A stretch of 64,000 nt of DNA from Ahrensia sp. GTDB lineage: Bacteria > Pseudomonadota > Alphaproteobacteria > Rhizobiales > Rhizobiaceae. Location of the stretch: positions 124,001 through 188,000 of the forward strand of contig JAPPOQ010000033.1 in NCBI GenBank assembly GCA_028817895.1. Direction: 5' to 3'. The position numbers and the translations under genes are program-made. The notes beneath the pieces are model-generated. The model was not told the DNA's origin, did not search any database, and saw only the letters and a list, made by a program, of their open reading frames with translations. Below, piece by piece: positions 1-9,160 of the stretch; within the stretch, counting starts at the first letter, position 1, and each line of letters begins with the position of its first letter.

Positions 1-2
1 AT

Positions 3-497
3 CAGCGGTCCGAACATGCGTTTGAGGGGCAGAGCATGTTCGCCAGTTCGAGCGGGTATGCGAAGTGGCTATCGGTGATGGCAAGCGTCCATGGCCGATA
101 TGCGGATTGCTGGGACTACGCCTCTCGTGAACTTGGTCTCGAAGCGATCTCACACCGCATTGGCGCTGCAATTGAACGCGACTGCTCGCAGCTGGCTTTG
201 GCGCAGGACCAGGCCCCACAGCTTGCGCTGTCTCCACGGTCCTTGGAGCACGCTTTGGGATGTGCCTATGTGCTTGAAGGTTCGGGTCTGGGGGCGAGAC
301 TTTTGTTGCGTCAGGCCAGTGCTGAGAACATTTCACCCACATTCTATCTGACGGCGCTGGAGAAGCTCTCCCGTACCCGCTGGCCGAGTTTCGTGGATGG
401 GCTGGATGGTATGCCGCTGCGGATTGATGAGACGGCAGAAGCCGCGCGCGGGGTGTTTTCGTTTCTGCTGGACAGAATTGGACGGCGCGTATCATGA
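3..497 (+). CDS. bphO: Biliverdin-producing heme oxygenase (5' partial)
   Basis: This enzyme opens heme to biliverdin, the chromophore of the phytochrome encoded next. The frame is already open at base 3 and reads QRSEHAFEGQS before the first ATG at 36. That stretch resembles the N-terminal helix of heme oxygenases, with the likely proximal His in SEHAFEG, so the true start is probably upstream of the window. The distal-helix signature YVLEGSGLGARLL is clear. The visible 165 residues are slightly shorter than a typical BphO, which fits a missing N-terminus. The last four bases (ATGA) overlap the phytochrome start, so the two genes are translationally coupled. The family call is firm; the start is not visible. 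Confidence 0.85.
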   Translation, partial: QRSEHAFEGQSMFASSSGYAKWLSVMASVHGRYADCWDYASRELGLEAISHRIGAAIERDCSQLALAQDQAPQLALSPRSLEHALGCAYVLEGSGLGARLLLRQASAENISPTFYLTALEKLSRTRWPSFVDGLDGMPLRIDETAEAARGVFSFLLDRIGRRVS

Positions 498-3028
498 CGA
501 TGACACAGGCCGAACTTGCAGCCGAGGCGATTAAGGGTTGTGATCGCGAGCCCATTCATGCGCCCGGTTACATCCAGCCCTGCGGCTTTCTTATGGCGCT
601 TGACGACGGCTGCAACACTTTCACTCATATGTCGGAGAATGTGGGCCCCAATCTTGGAGGGGAAACGCGCGAATTACTGAGCGTGCGGCCGCGTGATTTG
701 CTGCCAAAGGCATTGATTCACGACATCAACAATTTTCGGTCTCGAAGCACATCGACCCGCCAGCGCGAGATGATTGGTGACATCGAGACCGGCGAGGGAA
801 CCCGCAAGGTCACAGCCCATGTGCGCGATAACACGACCATTTTGGAAGTGGTTGGCTTGGGCGATATTCCGATCTCACAATCGGAGGGGTTGGACCGGTT
901 GCGTTGGCTCACACAACGCTTCGACCACCACGCGTCGCTCAATGACATTCTCAGCGATGCGGTGAAAAGCCTGCGCGCCTTCTCAGGCTATGATCGCGTC
1001 ATGGCATACAGGTTCCGACCCGATGGCAGTGGAGAGGTGGTGGCTGAAGACAAAGTGTCTGATGTCGACGGCTATTTGGGTCTGCGTTTTCCCGAGTTTG
1101 ATGTTCCCGAACAGGCCCGGAAACTTTACGTCCAGACGCCCATTCGCATGATCAGCGATGTAGATGCCAACACGATTGGCTTGATGGCGCAGCCCGACGC
1201 TGGCGATCTCGATATGTCACTGGCAATTTTGCGTGGCACAATGCCGGTGCACAATCTGTATCTGCGCAATATGGGCGTTCGCGGCTCGCTGAGCCTGCCA
1301 ATCGCGATAGATGGGAAGTTATGGGGGTTGTTCGCCTTTCATCATCGCAGCCCGCGTTATTTGGGAGCCGGGGTTAGTCTGGCTTTGGAATTCTCCGGCC
1401 AATATCTCAATCTGGTGATCAGATCTGCATTGAAAGATGAGCAGCGGCGCTGCGAAGTGCGGGCCGTTCAGGTTGCAAATTCGCTGTTTTCGCGACGAGA
1501 AAACGTCAAGGCATCGCAGATTTCCTGGAGCCTGGTGAAAGACAACCTGTTGAACATGATGCCAGCTTCGGGTGTCGCCTTTGTCGATGCCGAGGGTGCA
1601 AGGCGACATGGTCAATGCCCCTCGCAGGAAGCGCTTCCCAAAGTCGTCGAAGCATTGAAACCGGTCAACGAACAGATCGCGATCAGCGACAATCTTGCCG
1701 AGCATGTCGACAAAGATTTGCTGGGCGGTGTGGCCGGCGCATTACAGATCCAGCTTGGCAAGAAAAGCAGTGCGCAAAGCAACCCTTCGATCCTGTTCTT
1801 TCGCGGCGAAGCAGCCACACAAGTGTCCTGGGCGGGTTCGCCGGACAAATCGGTCGACATGTCGGCCGATACGCCTCGTCTTTCGCCACGTGGCTCCTTT
1901 TCGGCGTTCACGGTTGAGATGACAGGTCGCAGCGAAGCTTGGGAACCGAGCGATATTGCCGTAGCTGAAGGACTGTATCAGGCGGCACAGCGCAGCTATG
2001 CCGAAGCTGCGGATCGCGACGCGCTGCTGGAAAATCTTGAACTTCTGGTTCAGGAACTCAATCACCGCGTGCGCAACATTCTGGCCCTGGTGAAGTCAAT
2101 CATTCAGCAAACGCGCCCGGATGAAGAGGAGCAGGCGGCAATCTACAAGGACCTTGAAGCGCGGATCCTTTCGTTGGCGACAGCCCACAACGCCCTGACG
2201 CAGAACAATGCGCGCATGCTGGACCTGCGTGACGCGCTTGAGCGTGCGGCAAGCCCCTATGCACGCCGTCAGGTGCGTCTTGAAGGCCCCAAGGTGGGGA
2301 TAGTCGCTGAAGCAGGCTCGGTGTTCGTGCTGGTGCTTCACGAACTGTTTTCGAATGCCGCTAAATATGGCGCGCTTTTAACGGAGCAGGGCCGGGTCGA
2401 CATCAACTGGCAGTTGGACGCATCCGGAGTGAGGCTTTATTGGCGCGAATTTGGTGGTCCGCCGGTGAGCGAACCCGAACGGTTCGGCTTTGGTCAAACG
2501 CTTGTTCGCAACGCCCTTTCGTTTGAGTTTGAGGGTGACGCGCAGGTCGAGTTTCGTCCCGAAGGCGTGTATGTGAGCATGTTTGTTCCAAAAAACGTGC
2601 TGGTCATGGAGGAATCCGATCCTCCACCACGCGTGAAATTTGAAGTGGAGCCGCTCGTTGCCATGCCCGAGAAGCCGCTTTCCGGCACCATTTTGGTGCT
2701 TGAAGACGATTTTTTGATCGCTTCGCAGCTTCAATGCGATGCCGAGTCACTTGGCGCAGAGGAGGTGCTGATGGCCAGCAGTGTCTCACAGGCCATGGAT
2801 TGTCTGGACAGCCGTGACATTGAATTCGCGTTCATCGATGTCAACTTGAAAGGCGGACGCAGCCTGCCGGTGGCGGAGCATCTGAAATTGCAGGACACGC
2901 CATTCGTCTTTGTGACGGGATATAGCGGTGGAGAAGCGCAGTTGAGTGCCTTTGAGCATGTACCGGTTGTGCGCAAGCCGTTTCAACTCAGCGACATGAT
3001 CGCGGCAATCTCAAGCTGCAAGTCCTGA
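494..3028 (+). CDS. bphP: Bacteriophytochrome HWE kinase with C-terminal receiver
   Basis: This is a red/far-red photoreceptor kinase of 844 residues. Cys16 in GCDREPIHAPG matches the N-terminal biliverdin-attachment Cys. The order is PAS (about 20-130), GAF (about 145-310, with FDVP at 202-205 in place of the usual SDIP, NMGV after His253, and HH at 283-284), PHY (about 320-500, tongue motif PRGSF at 465-469), HWE kinase, then receiver. The kinase box is ELNHRVRN with His524; the WRE of the HWE class is at 650-652 and the N-box lies near N621. The receiver starts near 733 and has phosphoacceptor Asp782 (FIDVN). It overlaps the heme oxygenase by ATGA and is followed after 10 bases by another receiver gene. 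The fused receiver suggests internal phosphotransfer or a phosphate sink. Output genes are not visible. Confidence 0.95.
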   Translation: MTMTQAELAAEAIKGCDREPIHAPGYIQPCGFLMALDDGCNTFTHMSENVGPNLGGETRELLSVRPRDLLPKALIHDINNFRSRSTSTRQREMIGDIETGEGTRKVTAHVRDNTTILEVVGLGDIPISQSEGLDRLRWLTQRFDHHASLNDILSDAVKSLRAFSGYDRVMAYRFRPDGSGEVVAEDKVSDVDGYLGLRFPEFDVPEQARKLYVQTPIRMISDVDANTIGLMAQPDAGDLDMSLAILRGTMPVHNLYLRNMGVRGSLSLPIAIDGKLWGLFAFHHRSPRYLGAGVSLALEFSGQYLNLVIRSALKDEQRRCEVRAVQVANSLFSRRENVKASQISWSLVKDNLLNMMPASGVAFVDAEGARRHGQCPSQEALPKVVEALKPVNEQIAISDNLAEHVDKDLLGGVAGALQIQLGKKSSAQSNPSILFFRGEAATQVSWAGSPDKSVDMSADTPRLSPRGSFSAFTVEMTGRSEAWEPSDIAVAEGLYQAAQRSYAEAADRDALLENLELLVQELNHRVRNILALVKSIIQQTRPDEEEQAAIYKDLEARILSLATAHNALTQNNARMLDLRDALERAASPYARRQVRLEGPKVGIVAEAGSVFVLVLHELFSNAAKYGALLTEQGRVDINWQLDASGVRLYWREFGGPPVSEPERFGFGQTLVRNALSFEFEGDAQVEFRPEGVYVSMFVPKNVLVMEESDPPPRVKFEVEPLVAMPEKPLSGTILVLEDDFLIASQLQCDAESLGAEEVLMASSVSQAMDCLDSRDIEFAFIDVNLKGGRSLPVAEHLKLQDTPFVFVTGYSGGEAQLSAFEHVPVVRKPFQLSDMIAAISSCKS

Positions 3029-3038
3029 GATCGCGCTC

Positions 3039-3446
3039 ATGGCGGCAATAGTCATCATCGAAGACGACTTCATCCTTGGCGAAGATATGGCCACCGCGCT
3101 GAAGAGCAGACTTCACGACGTCGAGGTTCTGCCCAGCGCGTCGCAAGCGTTGAACAGATGCTGCGAACGGGCTTTCGATCTGGCGATTGTCGATATTTTT
3201 ATCATGAAGGACGGTTCTTTCGTGCCAGATGGCGGGCTCTCCTTCATTTCCCGTCTGCGTCACAACACCGAACTCATGCTGCAAACGCGGCGCAACATCC
3301 CCATCATTGCGATTTCCGGTGGTCTGCTTTCGATAGGAGGCGGTGGTCCGCTGCAAAATGCGAGGGATATCGGTGCAAGCAGTGCATTGACCAAACCGTT
3401 CAAGATGATCGACTTGGTGAAGGAAGTGAAAGACCTGTTGGCCTGA
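3039..3446 (+). CDS. Single-domain response regulator (CheY-like)
   Basis: This 135-residue protein is a receiver domain without an output domain. It has the acidic pair in IEDDF near residues 6-8, a phosphoacceptor Asp in AIVDIFI, and a conserved Lys in TKPFK near the C-terminus. An insertion after the phosphorylation site (IMKDGSFVPDGG) is longer than usual. It lies 10 bases after the phytochrome gene on the same strand, so it probably belongs to the same operon and receives phosphate from BphP. It ends tail to tail with the MBL-fold gene. How it passes on the signal cannot be told from the sequence. Confidence 0.88.
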   Translation: MAAIVIIEDDFILGEDMATALKSRLHDVEVLPSASQALNRCCERAFDLAIVDIFIMKDGSFVPDGGLSFISRLRHNTELMLQTRRNIPIIAISGGLLSIGGGGPLQNARDIGASSALTKPFKMIDLVKEVKDLLA

Positions 3447-3463
3447 CGCTTTTGGAGTGATTT

Positions 3464-4372
3464 TCACTTCAGCCTGTAGCTGGCACTGATAGATGGCGGG
3501 CCTTCGCAATCAACTTTTTTGCGCGCGACGAGATCTTCCAGATGAGCGAGCACCGACAGGCCGGCAGCCTTGTGCAATCGGCTGTCCGTGTTGCGATAAA
3601 TGACGGCAACCATCTCGGGAATCGTGGTGCGACCCTTGCCGATCTGGTCGAGAACTGCTGTTTCCCGCATTCGACGATGCGCCTTCAGAGCGCGGGTGAA
3701 ACCACGAGCATTTTCCAGCCGCCCGCCATGGCCCGGAAAGTAGGTCTCCTGACTTTGTACGAGCAGAACATCGAGCGATGCCATATAGTCGCTCATGGCT
3801 CCATCTGGCGGGGCGACAATGCTGGTGGCCCAGGCCATGACATGATCGCCGGGAAACAGATAGTCCGTGCCCTCCCACGCAAAAGCCAGGTGATTCGCAG
3901 TGTGGCCCGGCGTGTGCAGGGCGGTTAGAGCCCAGCCGTCCCCCTCGATCCGTTCTCCATGCGCCAGCACTTTGTCGGGTCGAAACTGCGTGTCAGCGCT
4001 GGCATCAAGCGGATTGGTCTCACCTATATTGAGCGGACGGGCAGGGCGATGGACGCCCTCAGCTAGGATTGGAGCGCCGGTCTTGTCTTGAAGCTGCCGC
4101 GCCAGGGGCGAGTGGTCTGCATGGGTGTGCGTCACCAGAATGTGGCTGACCTTTTGGCCCCCAATCGCCTTGATGAGCGCGTCAAAATGGTTCTCATCTT
4201 GTGGACCTGGATCGATGATCGCCACGCGCTCTTCGCCCAAAATGTAGCTGTTGGTGCCATGAAAGGTGAAAGCGGACGGATTGTTGCACACCACCCGAGA
4301 CAGGCCAGGGACCAGTTCGACCGGCTCGCCATGGCGCGGTTCAAATTGCGTGCGAAACTGCGGTGAGCTCAT
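3464..4372 (-). CDS. MBL-fold metallo-hydrolase
   Basis: This is a 302-residue metallo-beta-lactamase-fold protein of the LACTB2/glyoxalase-II-like group. The metal motif THTHADHSPLARQL is present, with further ligands in HTPGHTANH, FPGDHV and FPGHG. The C-terminal helical region (about the last 70 residues) resembles the winged-helix tail of LACTB2-like enzymes. The start chosen is ATG (MSSPQF) at 4372. A longer frame to 4609 would overlap the divergent puuE gene and has no family support. The substrate is unknown; related proteins include endoribonucleases and thioesterases. It is divergently arranged with puuE across about 93 bases. Confidence 0.85.
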   Translation of the reverse strand: MSSPQFRTQFEPRHGEPVELVPGLSRVVCNNPSAFTFHGTNSYILGEERVAIIDPGPQDENHFDALIKAIGGQKVSHILVTHTHADHSPLARQLQDKTGAPILAEGVHRPARPLNIGETNPLDASADTQFRPDKVLAHGERIEGDGWALTALHTPGHTANHLAFAWEGTDYLFPGDHVMAWATSIVAPPDGAMSDYMASLDVLLVQSQETYFPGHGGRLENARGFTRALKAHRRMRETAVLDQIGKGRTTIPEMVAVIYRNTDSRLHKAAGLSVLAHLEDLVARKKVDCEGPPSISASYRLK

Positions 4373-4465
4373 GGCGAAGATGGTGCTTGGATCAAGAAAG
4401 GGGTGACAATCGGGAGCAAATGCTGCCAAGTCAAGAAAGCGAAACACCGCAAAATCGTATCCGGC

Positions 4466-5395
4466 ATGGCTTTTGATCCCAAGACCTATCCTCGTGACAT
4501 GATCGGTTATGGAGGCGACCCGCCAAACCCCAACTGGCCGAACGGTGCCAAAATCGCCGTGCAGTTTGTGGTCAATTACGAAGAGGGGGGCGAGAACAAC
4601 ATCCTGCATGGTGATACAGCCTCCGAAGCCTTTTTGTCAGAGATCGTTGGCGCCGCGGCCTGGCCGGACCAGCGGCACATGAACATGGAATCGATCTATG
4701 AGTATGGGTCCCGCGCCGGAGTTTGGCGTCTGCTTGATCTGTTCAGCACGCGCTCCCTGCCGGTGACAGTATTTGGCGTTGCAACCGCGCTCGAAAAAAA
4801 TCCCGCAGCGGTGGAAGCGATGAAGGCCGCCGGTTGGGAAATGGCGACGCATGGGCTGAAATGGATCGACTACAAGGACCATGCTTACGAGGACGAACGT
4901 GCCGATCTGGAGCGCGCCATTGCATTGCACGATAAGGTAGTCGGCGCACCGCCTTCCGGCCTCTATCAGGGGCGCAGTTCGGTGAACACGCTCGACATCG
5001 CCATGGAGCTTGATTGTTTCAACTGGCTGGCGGACGCCTATGCAGACGATCTGCCCTATTGGGTGGAGGGCCGAGGGAAGGAGGGGCAAGGGAAGCGACA
5101 TCTCATCGTTCCCTACACTTTGGATGCAAATGACATGCGCTTTGCCACGCCACAGGGCTTCAATGCAGGTGATCAGTTTTTCGCCTATCTGCGCGATACG
5201 TTTGATCAACTGCTGGAGGAGGGGCGAAGCGGCTCACCAAAAATGATGTCCGTGGGGCTGCATTGCCGACTGGTTGGCCGACCAGGTCGGGCCCGGGCTC
5301 TCGCTCGTTTTCTCGACCATGTAGGCGCGCATCTGGATGCTTGGGTTGCGACACGGGCAGATATTGCCACCCACTGGCGCACTCACCACGCCTGA
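4466..5395 (+). CDS. puuE: Allantoinase PuuE (polysaccharide-deacetylase fold)
   Basis: This 309-residue enzyme is predicted to hydrolyse allantoin to allantoate in purine breakdown. It belongs to the cofactor-independent PuuE family, not to the amidohydrolase-type allantoinases. Diagnostic stretches are YPRDMIGYG at the start, FVVNYEEGGE, EYGSRAGVWRLL, MATHGLKWIDY and LYQGRSSVNT. The start is the ATG at 4466, which gives the family N-terminus; an in-frame start at 4403 adds 21 unrelated residues. Downstream on the same strand, after a two-component insertion, come xdhA, xdhB and uraD, which supports a ureide pathway. Uricase and HIU hydrolase are not in the window. Confidence 0.9.
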   Translation: MAFDPKTYPRDMIGYGGDPPNPNWPNGAKIAVQFVVNYEEGGENNILHGDTASEAFLSEIVGAAAWPDQRHMNMESIYEYGSRAGVWRLLDLFSTRSLPVTVFGVATALEKNPAAVEAMKAAGWEMATHGLKWIDYKDHAYEDERADLERAIALHDKVVGAPPSGLYQGRSSVNTLDIAMELDCFNWLADAYADDLPYWVEGRGKEGQGKRHLIVPYTLDANDMRFATPQGFNAGDQFFAYLRDTFDQLLEEGRSGSPKMMSVGLHCRLVGRPGRARALARFLDHVGAHLDAWVATRADIATHWRTHHA

Positions 5396-5455
5396 CCGAG
5401 GTGGGACCCTTGACCCAAAGTCGTAATCCCCATGCAAATTTGCCAGATTGAATTG

Positions 5456-5480
5456 GGAACCAAACAGAACTAGCCTCGTT
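5456..5480 (+). promoter_or_regulatory. EcfG-type general stress promoter
   Basis: GGAAC at 5456-5460, a 16-base spacer, and CGTT at 5477-5480. This is an exact match to the alphaproteobacterial EcfG (general stress sigma factor) consensus GGAAC-N16/17-CGTT. It lies 79 bases before the ATG of the receiver gene at 5560 and on its strand. Function is inferred from consensus and placement. Confidence 0.6.
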
Positions 5481-5559
5481 GACGTATCAACGGAACAAGT
5501 TTTTCGAAGCGTTTGTTGCGTTACAGGCTGGTTTGGAAGGCCTTACGGCTGGACTGAAT

Positions 5560-5937
5560 ATGGGCAAAATCCTGATCATCGATGATGACGCGTTCGACAG
5601 CTCGATCATTGAGCGCAGTCTGCGGGCGGTCTCCGATGATTCACAGATCGAAGTGGTCAATGACAGTCGCGAGGCGGCTACTCGGTTTGCGCAGTTTGAG
5701 CCAGATCTGACGCTGCTCGATGTCAGCATGCCACGGCTGGACGGCTTTGATGTTCTGGAACAGATTTCAGCAACAGCAAGAAGTGCCAACAAAAGCGTTG
5801 TCATGCTGACGGGATCCACCAATCCCGTTGACCGGAATAAGGCAATGCATCTGGGCGCGCGCGATTACAAGGTGAAGCCGTCTTCCGTTCTGGACTATCA
5901 GGACCTGGCTGAAGATCTGGTCAACGCCTACGTCTGA
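5560..5937 (+). CDS. Single-domain response regulator
   Basis: This is a 125-residue receiver without an output domain. It begins MGKILIIDDD with the acidic pocket at residues 8-10. The phosphoacceptor Asp lies in LLDVSMP, the switch Thr in MLTGST, and the conserved Lys in YKVKPSS. The start at 5560 matches the usual receiver N-terminus; a TTG start at 5479 would add 27 residues that do not belong to the fold and would lie inside the promoter region. A strong EcfG-like promoter precedes it, so stress induction is likely. It converges on the histidine kinase encoded at 5998-7092, a plausible partner. No target is visible. Confidence 0.88.
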   Translation: MGKILIIDDDAFDSSIIERSLRAVSDDSQIEVVNDSREAATRFAQFEPDLTLLDVSMPRLDGFDVLEQISATARSANKSVVMLTGSTNPVDRNKAMHLGARDYKVKPSSVLDYQDLAEDLVNAYV

Positions 5938-5997
5938 TTTCAGATCGTGGCAAAAGTCAATCGCTGTACAAAGATCGGAAAAGATCTCTAAAACGGT

Positions 5998-7092
5998 CTA
6001 TCTGCTTGCATCGACCCTTGCCATCCGACCTTTCAGCGTAATCGACACTGTGGCGCCTCCTCCTCCAAACCGCGGTTCGTCAATCCAGAGCTTGCCCTGA
6101 CGGGCCTCAACCAGGCTGCGTGTGGTGGATAAACCAAGCCCACTGACGTTGACCTGCGATCGCGCGGTTGGCGGAGGTTCGCCAATTTTGTATTGGCCGT
6201 CTTTGAAGCCAGGGCCATCATCCGAAACCGAAATGATCAGACCATCCTCGTGTGGTTCGATGTCGATCGCGATCTTGCTGCTTGCAAATTTGGTTGCATT
6301 GTCGATCAGGTTGCGCAGCCCGATATCCAACACGAATTTCTCGCATTCAATTGTGACCTCGGGATACTGAATGTCCAAGCGCGCTAACGGGTCGAGGATT
6401 GCGATGATGTCGGAAAACCAGTGGCCCATATCGACGGGCGATGCCGTTTTGTCGACATCGATTGTTCGGGTCACGTGTTGCAGGTTCGTGTCTATGAGAT
6501 CGAGGGCCTTATCGACAATGTTGACGCCTGTTCTGAGCAGTTCCAGCTTGTTGTCGCCAAGGTCCTGAAATCCGTCTCCCACCATGTCGAGAACCAGTTT
6601 TACCTGGCGCAAAGGTCCGCGCAGATCATGCGCTGTGGTGGATGTCAGCGTTTGCAGATCGGAGTTGATGCGACTGACTTCCTGCACGGTTGCTGCCAGA
6701 TTGCGCTGCGCGTCCTTCGCCGGTGTAATGTCGCGGGCAATCCCAATCACGCCAACAACCCGGTCGTCAGTGATGAGAGGGGAGAGTAGAGTCTGCCACC
6801 ACATCTCGCCGCCGGGAAGCTGCAGCAATTCTTCATAGCTATAATCCTGCCGTGTCGTTACGCAGCGCATATAGTTGCGGCGCACGGTGTCAGCCATGCG
6901 CGTGGGGAAAGCTTCATGCGGCGTTCTACCCTCCACGACGGAAGGATCAATGCTGGTCGCTTTCTGGTGCGCGGCATTGATCTTGGCGAAGCGGATGACA
7001 TTTCCGTCTTCCACCGAAAGCAGAAACATCGGAACCTTAATCAGGTCCGCGACCTCAGAAATTGTAGCAAGACGTTCGTTCAAGTCCTCCAC
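5998..7092 (-). CDS. PAS-domain sensor histidine kinase
   Basis: This soluble kinase of about 364 residues has no membrane segment. A PAS domain covers about residues 15-130 (GIARDIT at its C-terminal edge). It is followed by a HisKA domain with His in TTAHDLRGPLRQ and a HATPase domain with an N-box (LRNLIDNATKF), a G1 box (SDDGPGF) and a G2 box (GLGLSTTRSL). The start is GTG at 7092; the next in-frame ATG is about 20 residues in, so the exact start is uncertain. It lies between two single-domain receiver genes at 5560 and 7265, a three-gene signalling island inside the purine cluster. The ligand is unknown. Confidence 0.9.
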   Translation of the reverse strand: MEDLNERLATISEVADLIKVPMFLLSVEDGNVIRFAKINAAHQKATSIDPSVVEGRTPHEAFPTRMADTVRRNYMRCVTTRQDYSYEELLQLPGGEMWWQTLLSPLITDDRVVGVIGIARDITPAKDAQRNLAATVQEVSRINSDLQTLTSTTAHDLRGPLRQVKLVLDMVGDGFQDLGDNKLELLRTGVNIVDKALDLIDTNLQHVTRTIDVDKTASPVDMGHWFSDIIAILDPLARLDIQYPEVTIECEKFVLDIGLRNLIDNATKFASSKIAIDIEPHEDGLIISVSDDGPGFKDGQYKIGEPPPTARSQVNVSGLGLSTTRSLVEARQGKLWIDEPRFGGGGATVSITLKGRMARVDASR

Positions 7093-7264
7093 CCATGGTT
7101 GAACGGTTGGTCGCTTTCGCCTTGCTGTGCCCTGTCACAACTTTTGCGGCGAAAGGAGAGCTGTTCCATCCCTATGTAAATGCTGAAAAAATTGATCCAA
7201 TATCTTTGTGAGAGGGAATGTTAAGACAATCAAGTAGAATATACCAGAAGGGGCGACGCTGGTG

Positions 7265-7624
7265 ATGAAAAAAATTCTGCTGATCGATGACGATCCGAAC
7301 GAGCACAAGCTCTTCGACTTTTACGTATCTTCGGTGTTGAATGACCAGGTGGAGTTGCATAACGCAACGACTTTGGATGAAGGGCTGTGCGCTCTGTCTC
7401 GTCAGCATTTTGACGCGGTCTTTCTGGACAATCGGCTCAAACCCTATGACGACTTCCGACAGACCCTCCCGCTGCTCACTGGCCATGTGAACGGCATCCG
7501 CCTGTTTGTGATCTCCGCCAGCGTGGACGACCCATGTTTTGACGAGGTTGACGCCTTTCCAATTGATGCGGTGGTCGACAAATATCGCGTCAAAGATGAA
7601 CTGGCCGCTGGCCTGCTTGCATGA
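7265..7624 (+). CDS. Single-domain response regulator
   Basis: This is a 119-residue receiver. It has MKKILLIDDDPNE at the start, phosphoacceptor Asp in FLDNRLKP, and a Ser-rich switch region (FVISAS). The end carries DKYRVKDEL, with a Lys that may replace the usual K-P pair. It is divergently arranged from the PAS kinase across about 170 bases. The start is ATG 7265; a GTG immediately before it (7262) is possible. No output domain is present. It probably works with the neighbouring kinase, but no evidence fixes the partner. Confidence 0.82.
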   Translation: MKKILLIDDDPNEHKLFDFYVSSVLNDQVELHNATTLDEGLCALSRQHFDAVFLDNRLKPYDDFRQTLPLLTGHVNGIRLFVISASVDDPCFDEVDAFPIDAVVDKYRVKDELAAGLLA

Positions 7625-7702
7625 GACAACAGCAGAACGTGCCATTGCTGTTGCGCTGCATTCACCCTTGACGAAAACCTGCTTCCGTTGAACGGTCATA
7701 TC

Positions 7703-9160
7703 ATGACCGAACCGATCCGATTTTCTCTCAATGGTTGCGCTGTTGAGGCCCGTTGCCGTGCGGACATGACGGTGCTGGAATGGCTGCGGCTAGAGGCCCT
7801 GCTGCGTGGCACAAAGGAAGGCTGCGCAGAGGGTGATTGCGGTGCTTGTTCCGTTCTGCTGAAGCGTCCAGATCCGCGAGGCCGAAGCGCGTTTCAGGCT
7901 GCGAATTCCTGCATCATGCTGATGGGTCAGTTGGACGGCGCGTCGCTGGTGACCGTTGAAGGTTTGGCGGCGATGCGCACAGGCGCGCAAAGCGGTCATC
8001 CAGTGCAGCTTGCGATGGAGGAGAATGGCTCCTCGCAATGTGGGTTTTGTACGCCCGGCATTGTCTCGGCATTGGCGGGGTTACTCGACCGTCAGTCTGG
8101 CAGCGAAGATGCCGATCACACTCTGGCGGAAGACGACATTCACGATGCGCTGGCGGGAAATCTGTGCCGCTGCACGGGATACAGGCCGATCGTGGAAGCA
8201 GCCTGTGCCGCCGCCAGCCAACAGATCGCGCCGTTGCCTGACCATCCGGTCGGGTCGCCAAACGCTGTGACCGGCGAGGACTCGAGCCAGATGTTGCATC
8301 CGGCCACGCTTGATGAACTCCTGGCTCTGCTGCGACAACACACCGACGCCACTCTGCTTGCCGGGGGAACCGACATCTCGCTTGATGTCGCCCATGCCAG
8401 AGCCCGTTGGGAACGCGTCATTTCCACCCGCAATGTCACCGAGTTGCGAAACATCTCGGAAAACGCCGATGTGTTGACCCTGGGTGCGGCCGTCACTTGG
8501 CAAGAGGCCCTTCCATTTGTGGCAGAGCATTGGCCGAGCTTCGCTACACTCATTCGTCGTTTCGGATCGACGCAGATCAGATCGATGGGAACCGTTGCGG
8601 GTAATCTGGCCACATCAAGTCCGATCGGCGACGGAGCACCGGCTTTGCTTGCGCTGGGCGCGAGCCTGAGGCTGGCCAGTTCGCAGGATGAGCGGACCCT
8701 GCCACTCGACGATTTCTTCCTCGATTATCGCAAGAACGCCTTGCGGCCCGGTGAGATCATCAAGGCCATTCATATTCCGCTCACCGGTAGCGAGCTTGAC
8801 GAAAGGCGACACGCCGCTTTCCGGGTCTACAAACTCTCAAAGCGCTACGACCAGGATATTTCGACCGTGTGCGGTGCGTTTTCGCTCGCCTTTGAGGGTG
8901 ATCGTGTTGCGGGCGCGCGCATTGCCTTTGGTGGGATGGCTGCGACGCCGATGCGCTGCACCGCCGCAGCAGATGCCTTGCTCGGCAAGCCGCTGGACGG
9001 TGCGACGATTTCCGCAGCGAAGGCCGCGATTGCCGGGACCTTCAAGCCGATGAGCGACATGCGTGGATCGGCCGCTTACCGCGCGATGGCTGCTGCCAAT
9101 CTGGTTGATCGGCTGGCGCATGATTTGTCCGGGGAAACGGTGGAGGTGATGGCGCTTTGA
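7703..9160 (+). CDS. xdhA: Xanthine dehydrogenase small subunit (2Fe-2S/FAD)
   Basis: This 485-residue electron-transfer subunit works in oxidation of hypoxanthine and xanthine to urate. Two [2Fe-2S] clusters are visible: Cys41, Cys46, Cys49 and Cys70 (CAEGDCGAC), and Cys113, Cys116, Cys155 and Cys157 (CGFC, LCRC). The C-terminal half is the FAD domain, with LLAGGTDISLD and RSMGTVAGNLATSSPIGD. The ATG at 7703 gives the usual N-terminus; a TTG at 7688 is also open. The stop overlaps the next start, so XdhA and XdhB are coupled. An xdhC maturation gene does not follow, unlike many xdhABC operons. Confidence 0.95.
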   Translation: MTEPIRFSLNGCAVEARCRADMTVLEWLRLEALLRGTKEGCAEGDCGACSVLLKRPDPRGRSAFQAANSCIMLMGQLDGASLVTVEGLAAMRTGAQSGHPVQLAMEENGSSQCGFCTPGIVSALAGLLDRQSGSEDADHTLAEDDIHDALAGNLCRCTGYRPIVEAACAAASQQIAPLPDHPVGSPNAVTGEDSSQMLHPATLDELLALLRQHTDATLLAGGTDISLDVAHARARWERVISTRNVTELRNISENADVLTLGAAVTWQEALPFVAEHWPSFATLIRRFGSTQIRSMGTVAGNLATSSPIGDGAPALLALGASLRLASSQDERTLPLDDFFLDYRKNALRPGEIIKAIHIPLTGSELDERRHAAFRVYKLSKRYDQDISTVCGAFSLAFEGDRVAGARIAFGGMAATPMRCTAAADALLGKPLDGATISAAKAAIAGTFKPMSDMRGSAAYRAMAAANLVDRLAHDLSGETVEVMAL

